In this document: positions 52,858 to 61,077 of the stretch, one piece after another | Numbering within the stretch: the stretch's first letter is position 1 | How the letters are laid out: the number at the start of each line of letters is the position of its first letter | Assembly (NCBI RefSeq): GCF_025150745.1 | Contig: NZ_CP102282.1 | Span: 1,747,501 to 1,811,500, forward strand | Length of the DNA: 64,000 nucleotides | Origin: Eubacterium ventriosum | GTDB taxonomy: Bacteria; Bacillota; Clostridia; Lachnospirales; Lachnospiraceae | Reading direction: 5' to 3' | The notes under the pieces: generated by a model | Databases searched by the model: none | Seen by the model: the letters and a program-made list of their open reading frames with translations, nothing else | What the model was told of the DNA's origin: nothing | Program-made: the position numbers and the translations under genes

Positions 52858-53605
52858 ATATAATCGCCTCTGCTTTCGCTACATGTTTTTCTAAATGTTT
52901 TAAAAAGATGGAATTTGGAAGAAATATTCCAATTTCATCATATCTTTTATTATTTTCCACAAGTGAGTCCTGACCATAAAAAACAAATGCCATAGGGAGA
53001 TTCTTTTCAAGTTCAATCATTAAGTCCCAAACTGCTGAATAGGCTTCGGCTTCAGTTTTGTTAGCCGTTACAGTGTCAGGCAATTCTCTAATAATTAATA
53101 TACCTGTATTTTTTTCAAGAATCTGCTGCTTCATTTCCATATTGTCTGAAGTGTATTTATGATTATAGCTATATGCTTTTGCAAGATATATTTTTTTATT
53201 GTTATTTAATTCTTTATATATTTCATGAAAATGATTGTAGTCTTTTTCGTGAACTTTTGATTTATACTTTGGAAGTAATAATCCATTATCGTCGGTCATA
53301 ATTACAGGATTTTCTATTCCGTCAGCATTAAATCTATATGGAATCAGATATGAATTTCTAAGTAAATCAAATATAGTATTTTCACAAATAGCCATCAAAA
53401 AGGCTGATAAATCTCTATTGTGATAAGCATTGAATAATGCCTGTGAGAATTCTAATGGAGATAAATAGCTATTGATTTCATCATCGCAAAAAAGATAATT
53501 GCAAAATGTTTCCTGAAGTTTTTCGCATGCCCAGGAATCATCAAGAATTTTCTGAAATAACACTTCTGTTTTTTCTTCTCTTGGAAAAATTGTTCCTTCT
53601 CTCAT
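52844..53605 (-). CDS. Protein of unknown function coupled to ThrE exporter
   Basis: The 253-residue protein has no membrane helix or signal and no domain that I recognise. Visible patterns include an N-terminal helical region with ETFCNYLFCDDEINSYLSP, a middle with Lys/Asp-rich loops and SFLKHLEKHVAKAEAII at the end. Start ATG 53605 has AAGGG about 12 bases upstream; the alternative at 53635 adds ten residues. The 14-base overlap with the ThrE gene suggests it acts with it, possibly regulating its activity, but this is inference. Confidence 0.75.
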   Translation of the reverse strand: MREGTIFPREEKTEVLFQKILDDSWACEKLQETFCNYLFCDDEINSYLSPLEFSQALFNAYHNRDLSAFLMAICENTIFDLLRNSYLIPYRFNADGIENPVIMTDDNGLLLPKYKSKVHEKDYNHFHEIYKELNNNKKIYLAKAYSYNHKYTSDNMEMKQQILEKNTGILIIRELPDTVTANKTEAEAYSAVWDLMIELEKNLPMAFVFYGQDSLVENNKRYDEIGIFLPNSIFLKHLEKHVAKAEAIIYANK

Positions 53606-53724
53606 ACAACTCACACCCTTTCTTGAAAATTTCATTCGGCTAGATTATACTATGATTATAGAAATAAGTAAAAATCATAATTGATATGATAGCAATAAGA
53701 AATTAATATACCAAGGAGAATGCC

Positions 53725-54612
53725 ATGAATGTAAATTTAGATTATTATAAAATTTTTTATTATGTTGCTAAATATGAGAATTTTACAAGAGCAGCTCAGG
53801 TATTAGGTAACAGTCAGCCTAATGTTACAAGAGCAATGAATTGTTTGGAACAACAGATTAACAGTACTTTATTTGTTAGAACGAACAGAGGTGTGCAGCT
53901 TACACAGGAAGGAAAGCGTTTATATGAACATGTGTCAATTGCTATGGCACAACTTTTAGAGGCAGAGGAAGAACTGGCTGACGATGAAGGAATTTTTCAG
54001 GGAAGTATTTCTATTGGAGCAAGCGAAACTGCCTTAAATATATTTTTATTAGATATTCTAAAATCCTTTCACAAAATGTATCCAAAAGTAAGACTAAAAA
54101 TATATAACCATTCAACGCCACAGGCAATTGAGGCTGTGAAAAGTGGCAAGATAGATTTTGCAGTTGTATCAACACCTGTAAAGGTTAAGTCGCCTTTAGA
54201 AAAAACAATCTTATGTTCATTTAAGGAAATATTAATAGGAGGAACTGATTTTGAGCATATAAAAGATGACAATATTTCTTTAAAAAATCTTAAAGACTAT
54301 CCATTAATTAGTTTGGGGCAGGAAACTACTACATACGATTTTTATAATAAGATATTTTTAAAATATGGTATTGAACTTAATCCTGACACTGAGGTGGCAA
54401 CTACAGACCAGATTATTCCTTTGGTAAAGTCAGATTTAGGAATGGCATTTGTTCCTGAACCTATGGCAAGAGAAAGTATTGAGAAAAACGAAATTGTTGA
54501 GATTTCTTTAAAAGAAAAAATTCCTAATAGAGAAGTATGTATTGTACATGATTGCCAGCATCCACTTAATTCTGCAGCACGAAAATTAAAAAATGAAATA
54601 TGTTCCTGTTAG
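53725..54612 (+). CDS. LysR-family transcriptional regulator
   Basis: The 295-residue protein has an N-terminal winged helix (YYKIFYYVAKYENFTRAAQVLGNSQPNVTRAMNCLEQQ) and a periplasmic-binding-like effector domain starting with GSISIGASETALNIFLLDIL. AAGGAG precedes the ATG. It is divergent from the ThrE unit and upstream of a relic of a sodium symporter, so it may control either; the family typically regulates the divergent gene. Confidence 0.94.
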   Translation: MNVNLDYYKIFYYVAKYENFTRAAQVLGNSQPNVTRAMNCLEQQINSTLFVRTNRGVQLTQEGKRLYEHVSIAMAQLLEAEEELADDEGIFQGSISIGASETALNIFLLDILKSFHKMYPKVRLKIYNHSTPQAIEAVKSGKIDFAVVSTPVKVKSPLEKTILCSFKEILIGGTDFEHIKDDNISLKNLKDYPLISLGQETTTYDFYNKIFLKYGIELNPDTEVATTDQIIPLVKSDLGMAFVPEPMARESIEKNEIVEISLKEKIPNREVCIVHDCQHPLNSAARKLKNEICSC

Positions 54613-54857
54613 AGTTTCTCTTCTGCAGAACCGGCTTTGTCATTGCTTGCATAGGCTCAGCCGTAGGTATGGGAATTGTTTCAGGTTGGATGGATGCAGT
54701 GTCAATTTACATCTGTCCATTGGGAGCCATGCTTGCAGCAATAATGTTTTTCTGTGCTTTTTTTATTTTATTTGCTATAATAATTACGGATATATTTAAT
54801 AAAAAATATAAGAAGAAATGTTATATGACAGCAAAGGAGAATATAAATGAACATTAG
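54600..54857 (+). pseudogene. Relic of a sodium:neurotransmitter-type symporter (internal deletion)
   Basis: The 85-codon frame begins with RTGFVIACIGSAVGMGI, the first-helix motif of NSS-family symporters (GSAVGMGN), and continues directly with WMDAVSIYICPLGAMLAAIMFF, which resembles the last helices of the family, followed by a Lys-rich tail. Everything between (about 350 residues) is missing. It overlaps the lysR stop by 13 bases. It cannot be a functional transporter, though a two-helix peptide may still be made. Confidence 0.65.
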
Positions 54858-55320
54858 ATTAGCAGAAGAAAAAGATATAGATTCAGTAATTAAATTACTA
54901 ACACAGGTTTTAAATATACATGCAAAAATCAGACCGGACATTTTTATTGGTGGAACAACAAAATATACAAAAGAGGAATTAATGGAAATTTTTAATGATG
55001 CTAACAGACCTGTGTATGTGGCAGTAGATGAGAATGACAGTGTTATGGGATATGCTTTTTGTATAAAGAAGAAACAGCCATTTTCAACTAATATGGTGCC
55101 GTTTGATTCTTTATTTATTGATGATTTGTGTGTGGATCAAAATATTAGAGGAAAACATGTAGGGCAGAAGATTTTTGAGCATGTTAAGGAAGAAGCAAAG
55201 AAAATGGGCTGTTATGAAGTTACACTTAACGTTTGGGAAGGCAACGATACAGCCCGCAGATTTTATGAAAAAATGGGTATGGTTCCAAAAGAAACACAGA
55301 TGGAATTTATTTTAAAATAG
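54847..55320 (+). CDS. GNAT-family N-acetyltransferase
   Basis: The 157-residue protein has the acetyl-CoA motif A region IDDLCVDQNIRGKHVGQKIFEHVKEEA (with the R/Q-x-x-G-x-G/A pattern) and motif B NVWEGNDTARRFYEKMGM. The substrate is not predictable. AAAGGAG precedes the ATG; the start overlaps the end of the symporter relic. Confidence 0.93.
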   Translation: MNIRLAEEKDIDSVIKLLTQVLNIHAKIRPDIFIGGTTKYTKEELMEIFNDANRPVYVAVDENDSVMGYAFCIKKKQPFSTNMVPFDSLFIDDLCVDQNIRGKHVGQKIFEHVKEEAKKMGCYEVTLNVWEGNDTARRFYEKMGMVPKETQMEFILK

Positions 55321-55392
55321 AGAATTAATTATGATTTGAAAGTAGTGGTTCATGTAGGTTCTATTGTCTATACTAAAAATAGGGTATGTTTA

Positions 55393-55424
55393 AAAGGAGC
55401 AGTTCAATGTGAATCTGCTCCTTT
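55393..55424. terminator. Bidirectional terminator between GNAT and rqcH
   Basis: AAAGGAGCAG (55393-55402) and CTGCTCCTTT (55415-55424) form a perfect 10-bp stem. It lies just after a copy of AGGGTATGTTTAAAAGG. Confidence 0.85.
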
Positions 55425-55435
55425 ATTAAATGTAA

Positions 55436-57172
55436 TTAAATTTCTTTTATTCCTGTTATGTCAGGAGATATGTTCATTGAGTAGTTGGTGTGATAGATTA
55501 CAAATCCGGGCATTGCACCGGCAACTTTTTTGATGTGTTTCTTTTGAATGTAATCTATTTCAACCTTGTCCTGAGCCTGTCCCTTTGAAAAATGAGCGGC
55601 AAGTCTTGCAGCTTCCTCGAAAGTTTTGTCAGGTAATTCACTATTGTTAGCTTTTACAATAACGTGTGAACCGGGGAAAGTTTTGCTATGGAACCACCAA
55701 TCGTTTCCTGTGGCAACTTTAAATGTAAGTTCTTCATTTTGAATATTGTTTTTGCCAACAAATATATCAAAGCCGTCTGAGGAGACGAAGTGAAGTGGCT
55801 TACTAAGGTTCTTTTCTTTTTTGTTATTTGTTTTCTTATGTTTAATGTAGCCTGTCTGAACAAGTTCCTGCTGAATTGCCTTTAAGTCATGCTCGCTTGT
55901 TGCCATATCAATTGATACGTTGATTGTTTCAAGATAATCAATTGATGCTTTAGTTGTCTTAATAATATCAATTAATGCATCCCCTGTACGCTTTAACTTG
56001 GCATACTTGTCATAGAACTTTTTGGCATTATCTATAGGAGATAATGTTTCATCTAATGGAATTGTAATAGGCTCTCCTGTGTAGAAATTCTCGGTTTCAA
56101 ATTTCTTGGTACCAGGTTCAATTGAATATCCGTAGGCAGTGAGAATTTCGCCATATACTTTGTATTTATCTTTTTTCTCAGTGTCCTTCATCTGCTTAAG
56201 CTGAATATTGTATTTCTTTCTGTCTCTTTCAAGAGCAGTGGAAACAATACGTCTTAAGTCGGAAGATTTCTGGCGCATTCTTGTGTACAGATTCTTTTTG
56301 GAATAAAAGTCTTCCAATAATAAACTAATACTTTCGTAATTAGTTACAGTGCAATCACCATATATTGAAAGTGGAACAGCACCAAAGTCTTCAGGCTTGC
56401 CATTTTTCTCATATATTAAAGGAGTGAAGTTTCCATCTTTAATTCGGTTAATTAACTGATAAAAACTCATCCAAATAAGATTCTGGTCACCGTGTGCCAA
56501 AACATTGGCGGGCATTGAAGAATCAAGTTTGTTCTCAAAGCAAAGACTTTCAGCTATGGCAGGACTAATTCCTGTATAAGATGTAAAGATTGCTTTTGAA
56601 ACAGGCATAGCATTTGAAAAAACAGTTTCCATAAAAGATTCTCTTGTAGCTTCCATTGGATTGTGTTTATCCATGGTGTCCGGAATAAAATAAGGTTTAC
56701 CCGGCAATACCTGTCTTACGGAACTCATTACAGAAGTAATATGTTTAATACTGTCGATTATCATATTGTTGTCGTCCGTAAAAATAATATTGCTGTGTTT
56801 ACCCATCAATTCAATTATAAGATGCTTGATTTTTATGTCGCCAAGTTCATCAAGATGTTGAATTTCAAAATCAACGATTCGCTCAAGTCCAGGCTGTGTT
56901 ATACTGACAATTCTTCCATTATTAATATGTTTTCTAAGTAACATACAGAAATTAGGTGCTGTCATTGGACTTGGTTTGTTATTATTTGTAAAATATATTA
57001 AAGGAAGGCTTGCGTTAGCACTAAGAAGCATTCTATACTGAGACTTGTCAGCTTTAAATGTAAGCATAAGCTCATCTGATTCTGTCTGTGCGATTTTATA
57101 TATCCTTCCATCTTTTAAAGTGGTGTTGAATTCTTTAACAAGAGCAGCCACTGTAACGCCGTCAAAAGCCAT
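55436..57172 (-). CDS. rqcH: Ribosome rescue factor RqcH (NFACT family)
   Basis: RqcH binds stalled 50S subunits and adds C-terminal alanine tails that mark the peptide for proteolysis; it was long annotated as fibronectin-binding protein A. The 578-residue protein has the NFACT-N start MAFDGVTVAALVKEF and DGRIYKIAQTESDEL, the HLIIELMGKHSNII motif near 110, a coiled-coil middle domain, and the NFACT-R end FIVGKNNIQNEELTFK-like region with NDWWFHSKTFPGSHVI. AGGAGA lies before the ATG. It is a single minus-strand gene. Confidence 0.96.
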   Translation of the reverse strand: MAFDGVTVAALVKEFNTTLKDGRIYKIAQTESDELMLTFKADKSQYRMLLSANASLPLIYFTNNNKPSPMTAPNFCMLLRKHINNGRIVSITQPGLERIVDFEIQHLDELGDIKIKHLIIELMGKHSNIIFTDDNNMIIDSIKHITSVMSSVRQVLPGKPYFIPDTMDKHNPMEATRESFMETVFSNAMPVSKAIFTSYTGISPAIAESLCFENKLDSSMPANVLAHGDQNLIWMSFYQLINRIKDGNFTPLIYEKNGKPEDFGAVPLSIYGDCTVTNYESISLLLEDFYSKKNLYTRMRQKSSDLRRIVSTALERDRKKYNIQLKQMKDTEKKDKYKVYGEILTAYGYSIEPGTKKFETENFYTGEPITIPLDETLSPIDNAKKFYDKYAKLKRTGDALIDIIKTTKASIDYLETINVSIDMATSEHDLKAIQQELVQTGYIKHKKTNNKKEKNLSKPLHFVSSDGFDIFVGKNNIQNEELTFKVATGNDWWFHSKTFPGSHVIVKANNSELPDKTFEEAARLAAHFSKGQAQDKVEIDYIQKKHIKKVAGAMPGFVIYHTNYSMNISPDITGIKEI

Positions 57173-57234
57173 AATATTTCTCCTTATTTAAAATGCTAGT
57201 TGAATTTTATTATTATTTCTTTATTAAGTCAACC

Positions 57235-57263
57235 TTGACGGTACGGCTTTCATGAATTATAAT
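57235..57263 (+). promoter_or_regulatory. Promoter of the yicC-gmk-rpoZ unit
   Basis: TTGACG (57235-57240), 17 bp, TATAAT (57258-57263). An ATGAC-N9-GTCAT dyad follows at about 57274-57293. Confidence 0.8.
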
Positions 57264-57369
57264 AAAGTGAATTATGACTAGGACTAGGTCATAAATTATT
57301 AAAGACTTTAGGTATACAGCGTTTAATGGCTTGTATTTGTCATATGTATACCAAGGCTGGGAGATGAAA

Positions 57370-58248
57370 ATGTTAAAAAGTATGACGGGATTTGGCAGAT
57401 TTGAAGTTTCTGAAGGCGACAGAAAGGTTACTGTAGAGATTAAGTCTGTTAATCACAGATATTTAGAGTTAGGCATTAAATTACCTAAGAAGCTTAATTT
57501 TCTTGAAGGTGAAATAAGAAATGAGTTAAAGAAGTATGTTGAAAGAGGAAAAGTTGACGTATTCATTACTTATGAAAATCAGGGAGAGGGCAATGAATGT
57601 GTAAGATATAATCCTACACTTGCAAGGGAATACTTTGAATGTTATGCAAGAATAAGTGAGGATCTTGGCATTGAGAATGATGTAAGAACAAGTTACATTA
57701 TGAGAAGCCCTGATGTTATAACCATTGAGAATGAAGCTGATGACGAAGAGATTATTAAGTCTTTAGTTATTAAGGCTATTGACGGAGCAACAGAGAGACT
57801 TGTTGAAACAAGAATTGCTGAAGGTGAAAGACTGAAAACAGATTTAATTAAGAAATTAGACGGTATGGTTTTAAATGTTCAGTTTATTACTGAAAAGTCA
57901 CCGATTATTGTTGAAGAATACAAGGAGAAAATCACAACAAGGATTCATGAATTGTTAGAAGAAACTCAGATTGATGAAGCAAGAATTGCTCAGGAAGTTA
58001 CAATGTTTGCTGACAAGGTTTGTGTTGATGAAGAACTTGTAAGACTTGACAGTCATATTAAGGCTATGAAGGAAGCGTTAATTAATGGCGGAACAATCGG
58101 AAGAAGATTGGACTTTATAGCACAGGAAATGAACAGGGAAGCTAATACTACATTATCTAAAACATCTGACCAGGAGATTTCTGATAAGGCTATTGAACTT
58201 AAGACGGATATCGAGAAGGTTAGGGAACAAATTCAAAATATAGAGTAG
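57370..58248 (+). CDS. yicC: YicC family endoribonuclease-like protein
   Basis: YicC/YloC family proteins are RNases or stationary-phase factors. The 292-residue protein begins with KSMTGFGRFEV, the conserved N-terminus, and contains VTVEIKSVNHRYLELGIKLP and the C-terminal RLDFIAQEMNREANTTLSK motif. ATG 57370 matches the conserved start and has GGGAG six bases upstream; earlier in-frame codons are unlikely. It precedes gmk by eight bases. Confidence 0.95.
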   Translation: MLKSMTGFGRFEVSEGDRKVTVEIKSVNHRYLELGIKLPKKLNFLEGEIRNELKKYVERGKVDVFITYENQGEGNECVRYNPTLAREYFECYARISEDLGIENDVRTSYIMRSPDVITIENEADDEEIIKSLVIKAIDGATERLVETRIAEGERLKTDLIKKLDGMVLNVQFITEKSPIIVEEYKEKITTRIHELLEETQIDEARIAQEVTMFADKVCVDEELVRLDSHIKAMKEALINGGTIGRRLDFIAQEMNREANTTLSKTSDQEISDKAIELKTDIEKVREQIQNIE

Positions 58249-58256
58249 GTCATATT

Positions 58257-58883
58257 ATGAAAAAAGGTAAGTTATTAATTATTTCAGGTTTTTCCGGAGT
58301 TGGAAAAGGAACAGTTGTAAAATATATTCTTGATAATTATTCAGATTACAAGATTTCAATTTCAGCCACAACAAGAAGTCCTAGAGAGGGCGAGGTTGAC
58401 GGCACACATTATCATTTCCTTACAACTGAAAAGTTTGAAGATATGATTAAGAATAATCAGCTTTTGGAGTATGCTAATTATGTAGGTAATTATTACGGAA
58501 CTCCAAGAGATTTTGTTGAAAAGAACATAAATGAAGGTAATAACGTTATTCTTGAGATTGAAACTCAGGGTGCTCTTCAGGTTAAGAAGATGATGCCTGA
58601 GGCAGTTATGATTTTCGTTTTACCGCCTAATGCAGATACACTTAAAGAAAGACTTGTTGGAAGGCAGACAGAGACTATGGAAGTTATTAACAAGCGTTTA
58701 AGCAAGGCTGCAGAAGAAACAGGTGTTATTGATAAATATGATTATTTTGTAATAAATGATGAGATTGCAGATTGTGCAGCACGTATTAATGACATTGTAA
58801 CAGACAATAATCCGGAACTTATAGGTTCTGATTGTGTTAATAAGATTAAAAATGATATTTTAAAGTTTTCGAAAGGAGAATAA
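58257..58883 (+). CDS. gmk: Guanylate kinase
   Basis: Gmk phosphorylates GMP to GDP. The 208-residue protein has P-loop SGFSGVGKGT at residues 10-19, SISATTRSPREGEVDGTHYHF with the GMP-binding residues and NEGNNVILEIETQGALQVKK. Order yicC-gmk-rpoZ is standard in Firmicutes. Confidence 0.97.
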   Translation: MKKGKLLIISGFSGVGKGTVVKYILDNYSDYKISISATTRSPREGEVDGTHYHFLTTEKFEDMIKNNQLLEYANYVGNYYGTPRDFVEKNINEGNNVILEIETQGALQVKKMMPEAVMIFVLPPNADTLKERLVGRQTETMEVINKRLSKAAEETGVIDKYDYFVINDEIADCAARINDIVTDNNPELIGSDCVNKIKNDILKFSKGE

Positions 58884-58885
58884 AT

Positions 58886-59128
58886 ATGTTACATCCATCA
58901 TATTCAGATTTAATGGCAGTAGCTAACAGTGAGGTTGAAGATGGCGAACAGCCGGTAGTACAGAGCAGATATTCTATCGTTATGGCTACATCAAAGAGAG
59001 CCAGACAGATTATTGCAGGTGATGCACCTTTAGTTGAAAAAGCAGAGGGAAAGAAGCCTTTATCAATAGCTGTAGAAGAGCTTTATAATTCTAAAATTAA
59101 GATTTTAGGAGATGATGAGGAAGAATAA
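58886..59128 (+). CDS. rpoZ: RNA polymerase omega subunit
   Basis: The 80-residue protein matches omega: MLHPSYSDLMAV and SRYSIVMATSKRARQII, then KPLSIAVEELYNSKIKI. It helps assemble RNA polymerase. GAAAGGAG precedes the ATG. Its stop codon lies within a terminator hairpin. Confidence 0.95.
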   Translation: MLHPSYSDLMAVANSEVEDGEQPVVQSRYSIVMATSKRARQIIAGDAPLVEKAEGKKPLSIAVEELYNSKIKILGDDEEE

Positions 59129-59151
59129 GTGTCAGTAGTGACACTTTTTTT
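59128..59151 (+). terminator. Terminator overlapping the rpoZ stop codon
   Basis: AGTGTCA (59128-59134) and TGACACT (59139-59145) form a 7-bp stem with a GTAG loop, followed by six or more T residues. Its first base is the last of the stop codon. It may be only partly effective before rimO. Confidence 0.75.
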
Positions 59152-59177
59152 CTATAATCTTATAGAGGAGTGTGTAT

Positions 59178-60506
59178 TTGAAGATTTTATTTGTATCTCT
59201 TGGCTGTGACAAGAACTTAGTAGATTCTGAACATATGTCAGGACTTTTGTCTAAGGCAGGCTATGAATTTACTGATGATGAGACACAGGCAGATATTATC
59301 ATTATAAATAGTTGTTGTTTCATAAAGGATGCTAAGGAAGAAAGCATTGAGACTATTTTTGAAATGGCAAGATATAAAGAAGAAGGACAGTGTAAAGCTT
59401 TAGTTTTGGCAGGATGTCTTGCACAGAGATATCATGAAGAAATTAAAACAGAAATTCCGGAAGTGGATATTTGCATTGGAACAACAGCAATTGACAGCAT
59501 TGTAAGTGCCCTTGATGATTATTTTAAAGAACATAAGAAGAAAGAATATTTAAAGGACGTTGATTTCCTTGCGGCCGCTAATGCACCACGTAATCTTTCA
59601 ACTATGGGCAGTTATGCATATCTTAAGATTGCAGAAGGTTGCGACAAGCATTGTACTTACTGTATTATTCCAAAGGTACGTGGAAATTACAGAAGCGTAA
59701 AGATGGAATACTTGATAGATGAAGCAAAGAAACTTGCCGAGCAGGGAGTTAAGGAGCTTATTCTTGTAGCACAGGAAACTACAATGTATGGAAAAGATAT
59801 TTACGGAAAGAAGTCACTTCATATTCTTTTAAAAGAATTAGCTAAGATTTCAGGTATTTACTGGATTAGAATTTTGTATTGCTATCCGGAAGAAATATAT
59901 GATGAATTAATTGATGTTATAGCATCAGAAAAGAAGATTTGTAATTATCTGGATTTACCAATTCAGCATGCAAGCGATACTATCTTAAAGAAGATGGGAA
60001 GAAGAACAACAAATAAAGACTTGCGTGACATAATTGGAAAGCTTAGAAAGAGAATCCCTGATATTGTTCTTAGAACAACATTAATAACAGGATTCCCGGG
60101 TGAAACAGAAGAAGATCACCAGATTAATCTTGATTTTGTAAATGAGATGGAATTTGAACGTCTGGGAGTGTTTACTTATTCAGCAGAGGAGAATACTCCG
60201 GCAGCTAACATGCCTAATCAGATTGATGAGGAAGTAAAAGAAGACAGACGTAATGACATTATGGAATTACAGCAGGATATTGTGTTTGACAATTCAGAAA
60301 AACACATTGGAAAAACATACATAGCTATGATTGAAGGAAGAATATCCGGTGAAAATGCTTATATGGGACGTACTTATATGGATGTTCCGGGCATTGACAG
60401 TAATATTTTCATAATTACAGACGAAGAACTTATGACAGGTGATTTTGTCAAAGTTAAAGTTACAGGTATTAATGACTATGATCTTATTGGTCAGTTAGAT
60501 GAATAG
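59178..60506 (+). CDS. rimO: Ribosomal protein S12 methylthiotransferase RimO
   Basis: RimO is a radical-SAM enzyme that methylthiolates an aspartate of ribosomal protein S12. The 442-residue protein has the UPF0004 domain (KILFVSLGCDKNLVDSE, INSCCFI), the radical-SAM cluster CDKHCTYC (Cys 155, 159, 162) and a C-terminal TRAM domain. I place the start at TTG 59178, where GAGGAG lies seven bases upstream, because MKILFVSLGC fits the family; a GTG two codons earlier is too near. Terminator upstream and pgsA downstream. Confidence 0.95.
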   Translation: MKILFVSLGCDKNLVDSEHMSGLLSKAGYEFTDDETQADIIIINSCCFIKDAKEESIETIFEMARYKEEGQCKALVLAGCLAQRYHEEIKTEIPEVDICIGTTAIDSIVSALDDYFKEHKKKEYLKDVDFLAAANAPRNLSTMGSYAYLKIAEGCDKHCTYCIIPKVRGNYRSVKMEYLIDEAKKLAEQGVKELILVAQETTMYGKDIYGKKSLHILLKELAKISGIYWIRILYCYPEEIYDELIDVIASEKKICNYLDLPIQHASDTILKKMGRRTTNKDLRDIIGKLRKRIPDIVLRTTLITGFPGETEEDHQINLDFVNEMEFERLGVFTYSAEENTPAANMPNQIDEEVKEDRRNDIMELQQDIVFDNSEKHIGKTYIAMIEGRISGENAYMGRTYMDVPGIDSNIFIITDEELMTGDFVKVKVTGINDYDLIGQLDE

Positions 60507-60519
60507 AATGGAGGAATTT

Positions 60520-61050
60520 ATGAATTTACCTAACAAATTAACAATATTTAGAATTCTATGTATTCCTGTTTTTGTTGTATTAATGTTAGTTAATACTATA
60601 CCTTACAACAATTATATTGCAGTTGGAGTTTTTATTATTGCAAGTTTAACAGATATGCTTGATGGAAAGATTGCAAGAAAATATAATCTTGTAACTAATT
60701 TTGGAAAGTTTATGGATCCTTTAGCAGATAAACTTTTGGTTAGTGCAGCACTTATCTGTCTTTGCGGAAGCAAGATTCCGGTATGGATTGTTATTATAAT
60801 TATAAGCAGAGAGTTGTTTATAAGTGGTTTTAGAACATTAGCTGCAGATCAGGGAATTGTTCTTGCCGCAGGATGGTGGGGAAAATTTAAAACAACATTC
60901 CAGATGATAATGATTATTGTCCTAATCCTTGATATCCCTCTTAAATCATTTGATATCATTGGTTGGATTTTAATATGGATATCTCTTGCACTTACAATTA
61001 TTTCTATGATTGATTATGTGGCAAAGAATATTCAGGTTTTGAAAAATTAA
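60520..61050 (+). CDS. pgsA: CDP-diacylglycerol--glycerol-3-phosphate 3-phosphatidyltransferase
   Basis: PgsA makes phosphatidylglycerol phosphate, the first step to acidic phospholipids. The 176-residue protein is polytopic with the CDP-alcohol phosphatidyltransferase signature DGKIARKYNLVTNFGKFMDPLADK-type (D-G-x2-A-R-x8-G-x3-D-x3-D) near residues 45-70. ATG 60520 with GGAGG five bases upstream, overlapping the rimO end; a longer frame from 60499 is not supported. Confidence 0.95.
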   Translation: MNLPNKLTIFRILCIPVFVVLMLVNTIPYNNYIAVGVFIIASLTDMLDGKIARKYNLVTNFGKFMDPLADKLLVSAALICLCGSKIPVWIVIIIISRELFISGFRTLAADQGIVLAAGWWGKFKTTFQMIMIIVLILDIPLKSFDIIGWILIWISLALTIISMIDYVAKNIQVLKN

Positions 61051-61077
61051 TTCTATGAAAAATAACGGAGGAAAGTT

